The notes under the pieces are model-generated. The model had not been told where the DNA came from. It saw only the letters and a list, made by a program, of their open reading frames with translations, and searched no databases. This document shows positions 24,423-32,780 of a stretch of DNA of 42,539 nt, piece after piece (position 1 is the stretch's first letter; each line of letters begins with the position of its first letter). The stretch lies in contig NZ_APHY01000066.1 of NCBI RefSeq assembly GCF_000417505.1, positions 1-42,539 of the forward strand. The letters are read 5' to 3'. This DNA is from Megasphaera sp. NM10. GTDB taxonomy: Bacteria > Bacillota > Negativicutes > Veillonellales > Megasphaeraceae. The position numbers and the translations under genes are program-made.

Positions 24423-25415
24423 TTACCCCTGCCGTCCCCTGCGGGGAACGGCAGGACCCAGGCAGAGGGCTGTCCGGGTCGTATAAGCACAGGCCCGGCC
24501 GCACTGGAACTGTTTTCCAGCTCCTTTGGCGGCCAGGTCCCGTATCGTTTCAACATAATGAAAAGGCAGGTCCTGACGAGAGCCCGTCGCCTCCTGCCAC
24601 AAGCGGCGGATGAGGCGCCGCTGCATAGCCAGCGGCTGGGCCAGCAAGCGCTTCTTGTCTAAAGCCGGTACGTCTTCGGGAAGGACGAGCTGCCCATAGA
24701 GTGTTTCGGCAGCGTCGTCCAGAAAGGCTTCGTCGGCCCTGACGATATCGGCCAGGCGGTTCAGGTCCGCCGTAATGGCCGGGTTATAAGCCTGCAGCTG
24801 CGGCAGCAGGTCCAGGCGTATCCGGTTGCGGCTGTAGCGCCGGCTGTCATTGGTTTCGTCGTGACAGACCGGAAGGTCCCGGGCCGCGGCATAGGCTGCC
24901 AGCTCCGCCTTGGTCACCATAAGCAGCGGCCGGATGATGTCGCCCCGCCTGGGCGCCATGCCGCAGAGGCCGTCGAGGCCGCTGCCGCGCAGGAGATGGA
25001 GCAATACCGTTTCGGCCTGATCATCGGCGTGATGGGCCACGGCAATGCGTTCGGCCCCGCAGGCCCGGGCCGTTTCCCGCAGGATGCGGTAGCGTTCGCG
25101 CCGGCCTACGGCTTCTTCCGACGCCTTTTCCCGCCGGGCCAGGGCCGGCACGTCGACGTACTGCCAGGCAAAACCGCAATGGCGGCGCACGGCTTCGCGC
25201 CGTACCAGGCTGACTTCTTCATCGGCCGCCCGGCGGATGCCGTGGTGGACGTAGCAGGCCGTCAAGGTCAGCCTATATAACGGGGCCAGGCGGCTCAGTA
25301 TATCCAGCAGAGCCAGCGAATCGGGCCCGCCGGAGCAGGCGACGACCAGGGCCCTCCCCGGCTGCCACAGGCCGTGCTGCCTGCCGTAAGCGTCTACGCG
25401 GTCGACAAGGTTCAC
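24423..25415 (-). CDS. tilS: tRNA(Ile)-lysidine synthase TilS, short form
   Basis: TilS converts C34 of tRNA-Ile2 to lysidine so that it reads AUA, an essential step. PP-loop SGGPDS (28-33), VHHGIR, HHADDQAET and ETNDSRRYSRNRIR are intact. The protein is 330 aa. It stops soon after the substrate-binding domain and lacks the usual C-terminal domain of long forms (430-470 aa); short TilS proteins exist in some bacteria, so it may be complete. The start is GTG, overlapping the ppx stop as GTGA. Confidence 0.92.
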   Translation of the reverse strand: MNLVDRVDAYGRQHGLWQPGRALVVACSGGPDSLALLDILSRLAPLYRLTLTACYVHHGIRRAADEEVSLVRREAVRRHCGFAWQYVDVPALARREKASEEAVGRRERYRILRETARACGAERIAVAHHADDQAETVLLHLLRGSGLDGLCGMAPRRGDIIRPLLMVTKAELAAYAAARDLPVCHDETNDSRRYSRNRIRLDLLPQLQAYNPAITADLNRLADIVRADEAFLDDAAETLYGQLVLPEDVPALDKKRLLAQPLAMQRRLIRRLWQEATGSRQDLPFHYVETIRDLAAKGAGKQFQCGRACAYTTRTALCLGPAVPRRGRQG

Positions 25416-26335
25416 GACTGGCGGTCCCGGGAGTTCCAGGCCGCATCATGGAAGGAATGGCGGAAAAAGACGCCTTCCATGAGATCCCGTTCGCTGACGG
25501 TGATGGCCGGGATGTGATAGCGCTGGAGAAAGGACTTGGCAATGAGCAGGCCGGCGACGATGATGTCGCTGCGCTTGGGCTGCAGGCCCGGTACGTGGCG
25601 CCGTTCTTCCGGCGTCATGGCCCGGAGGCGTTCGATATGGCCGCACAGGGCATCATAGGAAACGCGATGGCCTTCGACTTTCTCTGCATCGTAGACGGCC
25701 AGCTGCAAGTCCATGGCCGCCAGCGTCGTCAGCGTCCCGCCGACGCCGATGAGCAGGTCCGGCTGGACCTGCATGGGCAGCCATTCCTGATAGCAGCGGT
25801 TTTCCAGATGGGCGACGGCCTGATGGCTCATAACTTCGCCCCGCGTAAAGCGCACAGCCCCCATGGGGTAGCTGTGGGACCAGCACAGGTCACCGCCGCG
25901 GCCGACGGCGACTTCACTGCTGCCGCCGCCGATGTCGATGACGGCTGCCGTCACATCGGGGCTGAGCGAGGCCGTAGCTCCAGTGAAGCTGAGCGACGCT
26001 TCTTCCAGGCCCGAAATGGCCCGGCAGTGCCAGCCGAAACGGGCCCGCACTTCTGCCAGGAAGGCCTGGCCGTCGATAGCTTCGCGGACGGCACTGGTGG
26101 CGACGGCACAGACCGGTACGCCTGTCAGCTGTTCTTTCCAGCCTTCCATGGCCGCAAAGGACGCTTCCATCCCTGCCGGTGACAAATGGTGTGTTTCATC
26201 GATATCTTTCCCCAGCCGCGTCGTCGCCAGTTCTTTCGGCGAAAAGATCCACGTGCCCGGGACTTCCTGCCAGCCCGTCATGAGTCGCAGGGAGTTGGAG
26301 CCGATGTCGATGACTGCATACTTCTGATACTCCAT
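25412..26335 (-). CDS. Exopolyphosphatase / pppGpp phosphohydrolase family protein (Ppx/GppA)
   Basis: An ASKHA-fold phosphatase; relatives hydrolyse polyphosphate or pppGpp. N-terminal VIDIGSNSLRLM, catalytic-region SGLEEASLSF (the usual SG-x-EEA), DIGGGSSE and IGVGGTLTTLAA are all present. At 307 aa it is the short, single-catalytic-module form common in Firmicutes. AAGGAG precedes the ATG at 26335 by about 5 bases. The choice between Ppx and GppA activity cannot be made from sequence. Confidence 0.9.
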   Translation of the reverse strand: MEYQKYAVIDIGSNSLRLMTGWQEVPGTWIFSPKELATTRLGKDIDETHHLSPAGMEASFAAMEGWKEQLTGVPVCAVATSAVREAIDGQAFLAEVRARFGWHCRAISGLEEASLSFTGATASLSPDVTAAVIDIGGGSSEVAVGRGGDLCWSHSYPMGAVRFTRGEVMSHQAVAHLENRCYQEWLPMQVQPDLLIGVGGTLTTLAAMDLQLAVYDAEKVEGHRVSYDALCGHIERLRAMTPEERRHVPGLQPKRSDIIVAGLLIAKSFLQRYHIPAITVSERDLMEGVFFRHSFHDAAWNSRDRQS

Positions 26336-26357
26336 ATCTGCTCCTTCCTGTAAACGT

Positions 26358-26397
26358 AAAAAGGCGCTGTCTTTGTGCAACAGCGCCCTTCTTTTTT
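26358..26397. terminator. Terminator between the S1-domain gene and ppx
   Basis: GGCGCTGT (26363-26370) and ACAGCGCC (26380-26387) with A5 and T-rich flanks. On the minus strand it ends the S1 gene. Confidence 0.85.
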
Positions 26398-26420
26398 ACC
26401 TTCCGCTATTCAATACGCAC

Positions 26421-26870
26421 TCAATCAGCATGGCGCGCACCGCGGCCGCCGCGTTTCGATTCCGTATTGCGCTTCAAATCCATCAGGCGTTCATCGCTTT
26501 CCTTCAGGAATTTGCTGAGCCGGTCTTCAAAAGACAGCGAGCCCGACGAACGGCGCGAATCAAAGCCGTTATGCTGGCGGAATTCATGTTTCTGCCGAAA
26601 ATCGCGTTTCGGACGGAATTCTTTCTTTTCCGGCGCCGGTTGGGTCTGTTTGATAGACAGGGCAATTTTTCCCTTATCGTCTACAGACAACACTTTGACG
26701 TTGACCTTGTCTCGAACTTTCAAAAAATCATTTACATCTTTGACATACTCATTAGCGACTTCAGAAATATGTACAAGACCTACCTTCTTATCCGGAAGCT
26801 CTACGAATGCGCCAAATTTTGTGATTCCTGTAACGGTACCTTCCATCACACTGCCTACTTCGATTGTCAT
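26421..26870 (-). CDS. S1 RNA-binding domain protein
   Basis: A 149-aa cytoplasmic protein. Residues 1-75 are an S1 OB-fold (VGSVMEGTVTGITKFGAFVE, VGLVHISEVA, DKVNVKVLSVD). The rest is a basic, Arg/Lys/Glu-rich tail. It resembles the YabR/GSP13 group linked to ribosomes in Firmicutes. The position next to divIC is the conserved one for yabR. The ATG at 26870 is 13 bases from GGAGG, an unusually long spacing, but no better start fits the domain. Confidence 0.88.
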   Translation of the reverse strand: MTIEVGSVMEGTVTGITKFGAFVELPDKKVGLVHISEVANEYVKDVNDFLKVRDKVNVKVLSVDDKGKIALSIKQTQPAPEKKEFRPKRDFRQKHEFRQHNGFDSRRSSGSLSFEDRLSKFLKESDERLMDLKRNTESKRGGRGARHAD

Positions 26871-26978
26871 GCTGTTTTGATTTCCTCCTTGTAATATCAG
26901 CATTACTGCTAAACGTATAAAGCCATTATACTCATAAATGCCAAAAAATTCAATCATCAAAATACAAAATATAGGGAA

Positions 26979-27326
26979 TCACGGCTTATAGGGAATTTCA
27001 TCGGGCTTGGCCAGGCCGAACTGTTCGCGCGCTTCCCGGGCGATTTCATCGGGATCATTCAGCTTGTCACGCCGTTCGCGAAGGCGAAGATTTTCGTCCC
27101 GCAAGGTCTGTTCCTGCTGCAGGGTCCGGTTCATGTCGTCATGGATTTCCCACAGCCTGTAGAGGCGGACGCCGATGAGATAGAAGCCGGCGACGATGAT
27201 GGCCACGAGAATAAGATTATACCAGCTCATCTGCCGGAGCCGGATGAGCAGCCCTGTACGGCGCTTCCGGGGGACCTTGCGGCGCTTCTTTCGGCGCCGA
27301 GGCTGGCGATACTGCTTGGTTTCCAC
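26979..27326 (-). CDS. divIC: Septum formation initiator, FtsB/DivIC family
   Basis: A bitopic divisome protein. The 115 aa comprise a strongly basic cytoplasmic N-terminus (RRRKKRRKVPRKRR), one membrane helix (about 35-55), a coiled coil (about 60-95) and the family end LNDPDEIAREAREQFGLAKPDE. The start is GTG, preceded by AAAGGGTG. Location upstream of the S1 gene, tilS and ftsH is the Firmicutes arrangement. DivIC versus FtsB naming is by context. Confidence 0.88.
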   Translation of the reverse strand: METKQYRQPRRRKKRRKVPRKRRTGLLIRLRQMSWYNLILVAIIVAGFYLIGVRLYRLWEIHDDMNRTLQQEQTLRDENLRLRERRDKLNDPDEIAREAREQFGLAKPDEIPYKP

Positions 27327-27490
27327 CCAATCACCCTTTCTAAGAACAAGAGACTGAAAAAGTCTTACCCTATAGTATACCGTGCTTTGCTGGCAAGATA
27401 AAGTTTTTTTGTAAAATTCCTTTTAAAATGGGCGGCAGTTATATATAATAGAGGCACGACATTTTGTATCTTATCCGAGGGGGAACACGT

Positions 27491-28893
27491 ATGCACTATG
27501 AAAAAATAACGACAGAAATCCTGGAAAAATTAAAGGCCATCGTCGGCCCGAAAGACGTCGTCACCGACGCCGACGCCATGCAGCCTTATTCCCATGACGA
27601 AGTGACCGACCCGGCTTACCATCACATGCCCGAAGCCGTCGTCTTTGCCGAAACAGCCCAGCAGGTCAGCGCCATCATCAAGCTGGCCAATGCCTGCCAC
27701 TTCCCTGTCGTCCCCCGCGGGGCCGGCACGGGTCTGGCCTGCGGCGCCGTCCCGGAATACGGCGGCATCGTCTTGTCGCTGGAAAAGATGAACAAGATAC
27801 TGGAAATCAATGAAGACGGCCTCTATGCCGTCGTCGAACCAGGTGTACGCACGTCGGACCTGCAGGAAGCGGCCGAAAAGAAAGGTCTCTTCTACGCCGG
27901 CGATCCGTGCAGCGGCGACTCGTGCTTCATCGGCGGCAACATCGCCACCAACGCCGGCGGCAACCGGGCCGTCAAATACGGGACGACGCGCCACCAGGTC
28001 TACAGCGTGGAAGTCGTCAACCCGACAGGGCGCATCGTCAACCTCGGCGCGCGCCTGCAGAAACAGTCGACAGGCTATTCCCTGGACCAGCTGGTCATCG
28101 GCTCCGAAGGGACCCTGGGCATCATCACCAAGGCGACGCTGAAGCTCCTGCCCAAGCCGAAGTACGCCCTCGACCTGCTGGCCATCTTCGACGACCGCCG
28201 CCAGGCCATGGGCGTCGTCACCAAAATCATCAAGGCCGGCATCACGCGACGTGCGTCGAATTCATGGACAACATCACCATCAAGTCCGTCGAAAAATACC
28301 TCAATGAAAATCTCCAGGGCAGCGACAACGGCAACTACGTCATCGTCGAAGTCGAAGGGACCAGCGAAGACGACCTGGACGACAAGGCCGTCATCCTCGA
28401 CGAAGTCTGCACGGAAAACGGCGCGTCGTCAGTCCTCGTCGCTGACCACAATAAGATCTGGCAGGCCCGCAAGGCCTTTGCCGAAGCCGTCCGCGCCGAA
28501 AGCCTCATCGTCTGCAAAGAAGACGTCGTCGTCCCTGTCGACCAGGAAGCGGCCCTCCTCGACGAAATCCTGCGCCTGGCCAAGAAATACAACCTGGTCA
28601 CACGTATCGCCAGCCACGCCGGCGACGGCAACATTCACTTGAACATCCTCAAGAATGAAGATGCCACCTATGAAGACTGGGACCAGCGGGTCAAGGCCAA
28701 CCAGCAGGAACTGTACAAATTCATTTATGCCCACGGCGGCCGCCTGTCCGGCGAACACGGCATCGGCTACAAGCGCAAGCATTTGATGGAAGAATTCACC
28801 GATCCCGGCGAACTGGAAATGATGAAGGCCATCAAGAAAGCCCTCGACCCGAACGACATCCTCAACCCGGGGAAAATCTTCGACGTCGACTAA
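27491..28893 (+). CDS. glcD: FAD-linked oxidase, glycolate oxidase GlcD / D-lactate dehydrogenase type, one-base frameshift
   Basis: A FAD_binding_4 domain (about 40-180; VVPRGAGTGLACGA, DPCSGDSCFIGGNIATNAGG) is followed by a C-terminal FAD-oxidase domain ending with HAGDGNIHLN and the final SGEHGIGYKRK. Such enzymes oxidise D-lactate or glycolate and, in anaerobes, usually pass electrons to an ETF; no etfAB is in this window. The frame breaks at about 28244-28249: one added C gives AGITPTCVEFMDN and a 467-aa protein. GAGGGGG is 7 bases before the ATG at 27491. A TATAAT (27444-27449) lies upstream without a clear -35. Confidence 0.88.
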
Positions 28894-28949
28894 CTTGCAA
28901 AAATGAAAGTTACCGTGTATAATACATAACAGAACTGAATAAAACGTAT

Positions 28950-29073
28950 ATCTTCAGGGCAGGGTGAAATTCCCGATCGGCGGTATAGTCCGCGAACGCT
29001 ACGGCGTAGGAGCCATTGGCTCGTGATTTGGTGCGATTCCAAAACCGACAGTATAGTCTGGATGGAAGAAGAT
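28950..29073 (+). ncRNA. FMN riboswitch (RFN element)
   Basis: The conserved RFN blocks appear in order: ATCTTCAGGGCAGGGTGA, AATTCCCGATCGGCGG, TATAGTCCGCGA, a variable hairpin with GGAGCCATTGGCTC, TTGGTGCGATTCCA, AACCGACAGTATAGT, CTGGATG and the closing GAAGAT that pairs with ATCTTC. FMN binding senses flavin level. A terminator follows at 29115-29144, so control is by premature termination before ribBA. This accounts for most of the gap 28894-29191. Confidence 0.96.
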
Positions 29074-29114
29074 GTGGCGTGCTGTTTCTGCAGCGTGCCT
29101 TTCCTTGCATGTCA

Positions 29115-29144
29115 AAGCCCTGTGCCTCATCGCCAGGGCTTTTT
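29115..29144 (+). terminator. Riboswitch expression-platform terminator
   Basis: AAGCCCTG (about 29115-29122), 11-base loop and CAGGGCTT followed by T's. It lies 42 bases after the RFN element and 48 before the ribBA start. Confidence 0.85.
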
Positions 29145-29191
29145 GAGTACCACCAACTATGGACAATACAGACTTTAAGGAGGTCTTTATT

Positions 29192-30409
29192 TTGACTACA
29201 GAAAAACGTAAATTCAACACTATCGAAGAAGCATTGGAAGAATTACAGGCCGGCCACGTCATCATCGTCACCGATGACCCGGACCGCGAAAACGAAGGCG
29301 ACTTCATCTGCGCCGCCCAGTACTGCACGACAGAAAACATGAACTTCATGGCCAGCCACGGCAAGGGCCTGATCTGCATGCCCATGAACATCGAATATGC
29401 CCATAAGCTCGGCCTGCCCCAGATGGTCAGCGAAAATACAGATAACCACGAAACGGCCTTCACTGTTTCCATCGACCACGTCGACACGACGACGGGCATC
29501 TCGGCTGTCGAACGCGCCCTGACGGCCCGCAAATGCGCTGAAGAATCGGCCCGTCCCGAAGACTTCCGCCGTCCTGGCCACAACTTCCCCCTCGTCGCCA
29601 AACGCGGCGGCGTCCTGACCCGCAACGGCCACACGGAAGCCACGGTCGACCTCATGCGCCTGGCCGGACTCAAACAGGTCGGCCTGTGCTGCGAAATCAT
29701 GGCAGACGACGGCACGATGATGCGCACGCCGGACCTCTGGAAAATCGCCGACGAATACGGCCTGAAATTCATCACCATCCACGATCTCCAGAACTACTGC
29801 CGCCGCCATGACAAACACGTCATCCGCGAAGCCGTCGCCAAGATGCCGACGAAATACGGCGATTTCAAGATCTACGGCTACATCAACGACCTGACGGGCG
29901 AACATCACGTCGCTCTGGTCAAAGGCGAAATCGGCGACGGCAAGAACCTCTTGTGCCGCGTCCATTCTGAATGCCTTACAGGCGACGTCTTCGGCTCCCG
30001 CCGCTGTGACTGCGGTGAACAGCTGGCCGCTGCCCTGACACAGATCAACGCCGAAGGCCGGGGCATTCTCCTCTACATGCGCCAGGAAGGCCGTGGCATC
30101 GGCCTCATCAATAAACTCAAAGCCTATGTCCTCCAGGAACAGGGCTACGATACAGTCGAAGCCAACGAAAAACTCGGTTTCGCTCCGGACCTTCGCGAAT
30201 ACTGGATCGGTGCCCAGATTCTCCAGGACATGGGCGCTAAAGAAATCCGCCTGCTCACGAACAACCCGGAAAAAGTCTACGGCCTCGAAGGCTTCGGCGT
30301 CGAAATCGTAGAACGCGTCCCCATCGAAATGAAACCCCAGAAATTCGACGAATTCTACTTGGAAACGAAAAAGAATAAAATGGGCCACATCCTCCCCCAT
30401 CTGCATTAA
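29192..30409 (+). CDS. ribBA: Bifunctional RibBA: dihydroxybutanone-phosphate synthase / GTP cyclohydrolase II
   Basis: It makes both riboflavin precursors. The N-terminal DHBP synthase domain (1 to about 200) has [11 protein letters not shown] and GHTEATVDL. The C-terminal GTP cyclohydrolase II domain has the zinc ligands in [17 protein letters not shown] and RQEGRGIGL. Length is 405 aa. The start is TTG at 29192, set by AAGGAGG (29177-29183) 8 bases upstream; the ATG at 29159 lacks an RBS. No ribD, ribE or ribH is in the window, so this gene is riboswitch-controlled alone. Confidence 0.96.
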   Translation: MTTEKRKFNTIEEALEELQAGHVIIVTDDPDRENEGDFICAAQYCTTENMNFMASHGKGLICMPMNIEYAHKLGLPQMVSENTDNHETAFTVSIDHVDTTTGISAVERALTARKCAEESARPEDFRRPGHNFPLVAKRGGVLTRNGHTEATVDLMRLAGLKQVGLCCEIMADDGTMMRTPDLWKIADEYGLKFITIHDLQNYCRRHDKHVIREAVAKMPTKYGDFKIYGYINDLTGEHHVALVKGEIGDGKNLLCRVHSECLTGDVFGSRRCDCGEQLAAALTQINAEGRGILLYMRQEGRGIGLINKLKAYVLQEQGYDTVEANEKLGFAPDLREYWIGAQILQDMGAKEIRLLTNNPEKVYGLEGFGVEIVERVPIEMKPQKFDEFYLETKKNKMGHILPHLH

Positions 30410-30418
30410 AAGCGAGTA

Positions 30419-30454
30419 AAAAAGGCGCTGTCGCATGAAGACAGCGCCTTTTTT
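30419..30454. terminator. Bidirectional terminator between ribBA and the Crp/Fnr gene
   Basis: GGCGCTGTC, loop GCATGAA, GACAGCGCC, with A6 and T6 flanks. It is identical over the stem and loop to the ftsH terminator read on the minus strand. Confidence 0.92.
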
Positions 30455-30455
30455 A

Positions 30456-30483
30456 GCAGTGGCTCGTGGCTCGTGGTTTGTAA
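30456..30483 (+). repeat. Heptamer array after the ribBA terminator
   Basis: GCAGTGG, CTCGTGG, CTCGTGG, TTTGTAA in 7-bp register. The remaining bases to 30571 contain GC-rich imperfect hairpins (CTGCCAG/CTGGCGG) and no gene. Confidence 0.65.
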
Positions 30484-30571
30484 GAGCCGTCCTGAAAGCC
30501 TTTCTGGCCCACCAGGTACCGATAGGGTAGCTGCCAGAATGGACAGCTTAGCTGGCGGCCCGCCGATTTCC

Positions 30572-31240
30572 TTAATGTTCCTGCCGCAAGGTGAATTTGT
30601 CCTTGTGGTAATCGATGAGGCCTTCTTTTTTCATCTTGCTCAGTTCGGCCGATAAGGCGCTGCGGTCGACGGAGAGGAAGTCGGCCATCTGCTGGCGGTT
30701 GAAAGGCAGGACGAAGGTGGCCTTCCCTTTTTTCCGGGCCATGTCGGACAGGTAGAGCATGATTTTCTGGCGCGTCGAGCGCTGGGTCAGGTAGCGTATC
30801 TTTTCCGTAAGGAGGCGGTTCTTTTCGGCCATCAGAGCCAGGAGATTGCCTGTAAAACGAGCCTGGTCCGGCGTCAGGACCTGACCGGCATGGAGGATGT
30901 TGCCGACATAGACCTGCATGATGACCGCATCCGAGGCGGCGACGACGTCGACCGTCGCCGGCGCGTCAGGCAGACAGGCAAAGGCTTCGCCGAAAAAGAA
31001 GCCTGCCGGGATCTGGGACAGGATATTGCGGTTCCCCCAGTAATCTTCCTGGATGATGTGGACCGCCCCTTCCAGGACCAGTCCGATATAGGGGACGGCA
31101 TCGCCGGAATAAAAGAGGAATTCCCCTTTCTCATATTTTTTCTTGCGTACCTTCAAGCGCTGCAAGAGCGGCAGGACATCGGCTTCGGCGACGCCGTGGA
31201 AGAGCGGCGACGTTTCAATGAGGGAAAGATATTGTTCCAT
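30572..31240 (-). CDS. Crp/Fnr family transcriptional regulator
   Basis: The 222-aa protein has a cyclic-nucleotide-type sensor domain (about 12-125, EFLFYSGDAVPYIGLVLEGAV) and a C-terminal winged helix (about 150-215, FNRQQMADFLSVDRSALSAELSKM). There is no N-terminal cysteine cluster, so it is not a classical oxygen-sensing Fnr. GGAGG (31248-31252) precedes the ATG at 31240 by 7 bases; the open frame extends further upstream only by chance. It is divergent from an Fe-S protein gene, a pairing that suggests local control. Confidence 0.92.
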   Translation of the reverse strand: MEQYLSLIETSPLFHGVAEADVLPLLQRLKVRKKKYEKGEFLFYSGDAVPYIGLVLEGAVHIIQEDYWGNRNILSQIPAGFFFGEAFACLPDAPATVDVVAASDAVIMQVYVGNILHAGQVLTPDQARFTGNLLALMAEKNRLLTEKIRYLTQRSTRQKIMLYLSDMARKKGKATFVLPFNRQQMADFLSVDRSALSAELSKMKKEGLIDYHKDKFTLRQEH

Positions 31241-31363
31241 GGAAAGACCTCCAAAAAAAAGATGATAGTTGGAAAAACAACAGCTTATTTTTGCTCCATC
31301 GACTATACTTAGACCATAAAGGTCCCAAACCAGTTTGATGCATATACCACGATGGAGGAAATT

Positions 31364-32053
31364 ATGATACGTAAAATTATACAGATTGATTCGAAAAAAT
31401 GCAATGGCTGCGGCGCCTGCGCCACGGCCTGTCACGAAGGGGCTATCGCCATGGTCGACGGCAAGGCCCGCCTCATGCGCGATGACTACTGCGACGGCCT
31501 GGGCGACTGCCTGCCCCATTGCCCGACGGATGCCATCACCTTTGTCGAACGCGAAGCCGCTGCCTATGATGAAGAAGCCGTGAAACAGCACATGGCCGCC
31601 CAGGGACGGACCTACACCGGCCGCTGTCCCGGCAGCCAGGCCCGCAGCCTCGGCGAAACGCAGAAAAGGGCTGACGACGTTCCTGCCGGGCCGTCCATCT
31701 CCCGCCTGAGCCAGTGGCCGGTCCAGCTCAAGCTCGTACCACCCCATACGCCTTATTTCAACGGTGCCAGCCTGCTCATCGCGGCCGACTGTACGGCTTA
31801 TGCCTACGCCCGCTTCCACGAAGATTTCATCAAGGGCCGCATCACCCTCATCGGCTGCCCTAAACTCGACGACATCGACTATGCCGAAAAATTGACAGAA
31901 ATCCTCCGTCAGAACGACATCCACGACGTCACCCTGGTCCGCATGGAAGTCCCGTGCTGCGGCGGTCTGGAAATGGCTGCCAAAAGAGCCCTCGCACAGA
32001 GCGGCAAAGATATCCCCTTCGAGGTACGCATCATCAGCCTCGACGGAAGATAA
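31364..32053 (+). CDS. Ferredoxin-like 4Fe-4S protein with a C-terminal domain of unknown function
   Basis: The N-terminal dicluster ferredoxin module has a full first motif CNGCGACATAC (C13, C16, C19, C23). The second reads CDGLGDCLPHC (C43, C49, C53), where the usual second Cys is Leu. From about residue 110 a domain with ADCTAYAYA, GCPKLDD and VPCCGG follows. Such proteins often lie beside Crp/Fnr regulators in anaerobes, and electron transfer is likely; the exact partner is unknown. GGAGG is 5 bases before the ATG at 31364. The length is 229 aa. Confidence 0.85.
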   Translation: MIRKIIQIDSKKCNGCGACATACHEGAIAMVDGKARLMRDDYCDGLGDCLPHCPTDAITFVEREAAAYDEEAVKQHMAAQGRTYTGRCPGSQARSLGETQKRADDVPAGPSISRLSQWPVQLKLVPPHTPYFNGASLLIAADCTAYAYARFHEDFIKGRITLIGCPKLDDIDYAEKLTEILRQNDIHDVTLVRMEVPCCGGLEMAAKRALAQSGKDIPFEVRIISLDGR

Positions 32054-32065
32054 TAAAAGGATAGT

Positions 32066-32098
32066 AAAAAGGCTTGCCGCGTAGCGGCAAGCCTTTTT
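32066..32098. terminator. Bidirectional terminator after the ferredoxin-like gene
   Basis: GGCTTGCCGC (32071-32080), loop GTA, GCGGCAAGCC (32084-32093), A5 and T5 flanks; it also faces the Lrp gene. Confidence 0.9.
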
Positions 32099-32099
32099 A

Positions 32100-32210
32100 T
32101 CGTAGGGGCCGTCCCAAAGGGCGGCCCGTTCTGGTTAGTTGTTAGCGGTTCGTCAATGTCTGCGTGACGCCCTTGGGGCATCCCCTACGAACTACGAGGC
32201 ACGACGCTCT
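32100..32210 (+). repeat. GTAGGGG hairpins flanking a heptamer array
   Basis: CGTAGGGGCCGTCCC (from about 32101) opens one GC hairpin. Heptamers GTTAGTT, GTTAGCG, GTTCGTC follow at 32134-32154. A second module on the minus strand, TTCGTAGGGGATGCCCC, closes the block near 32190. It resembles an inverted pair of GTAGGGG modules. Confidence 0.6.
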
Positions 32211-32651
32211 TTACACATTCCATTCTTCCTTCAGTGTCGACAGGCACATGAAGGTCTGGGACGAGGCGACCGTCGGGATTTCGTTCAATACCTGCATGAG
32301 GAAGTGTTCCAGGTCATCCGGTGTCTTGACCAGCACTTTGAGCAAGTAGTCAAAGGCGCCGACGACGTGGTGACATTCCAGGACTTCCGGGTACTGGACG
32401 ATTTTCGAGCGGAATTCTTCGACATCGCCAGAGCGTTCGAGATTGACCATGATGAAAGCCGTCACGTTGTAACCGGTCTTGCGGCGGCTGATTTTGGCAC
32501 CGTAGCCTTCGATGATGCCGTTGTGTTCCATCTTGCGGATGCGTTCGGCAACAGCCGGAATGGACAGGCCGACGACCTTGCTGATTTCCGTAGCCGAAGC
32601 TTTGCCATTGTGTTTGAGTATCGTTAAAATTTTGTCATCGATATGATCCAT
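32211..32651 (-). CDS. Lrp/AsnC family transcriptional regulator
   Basis: The 146-aa protein has an N-terminal helix-turn-helix (ILTILKHNGKASATEISKVVG, LSIPAVAERIRKM) and a C-terminal RAM ligand-binding domain (ECHHVVGAFDYLLKV). Such regulators respond to amino acids. The ATG at 32651 is 13 bases from GGAGG, a long spacing. It lies 130 bases downstream of apbE but has its own promoter, so it may be independent of rnf. Confidence 0.92.
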   Translation of the reverse strand: MDHIDDKILTILKHNGKASATEISKVVGLSIPAVAERIRKMEHNGIIEGYGAKISRRKTGYNVTAFIMVNLERSGDVEEFRSKIVQYPEVLECHHVVGAFDYLLKVLVKTPDDLEHFLMQVLNEIPTVASSQTFMCLSTLKEEWNV

Positions 32652-32693
32652 ATGTAGATACTACCCTCCATAATTTCTAAAATTTACATATCT

Positions 32694-32722
32694 ATTATCT
32701 TACAAACGAATGAAAAAGTAAA
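32694..32722 (-). promoter_or_regulatory. Promoter of the Lrp-family gene
   Basis: TTTACT (32717-32722), 17 bases, GATAAT (32694-32699) on the minus strand. Confidence 0.45.
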
Positions 32723-32780
32723 TAGACTTAAAGATATTAATTTTTTTTCTGTTATACTTTTTGCTTCTATGGAGACTGGT

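Noticed and set aside
29243-30436. 397-aa open frame on the minus strand
   Set aside because: Antisense shadow of ribBA.
31241-31924. N-terminal extension of the Crp/Fnr frame
   Set aside because: Open only because it is antisense to the ferredoxin-like gene; the RBS fixes the start at 31240.
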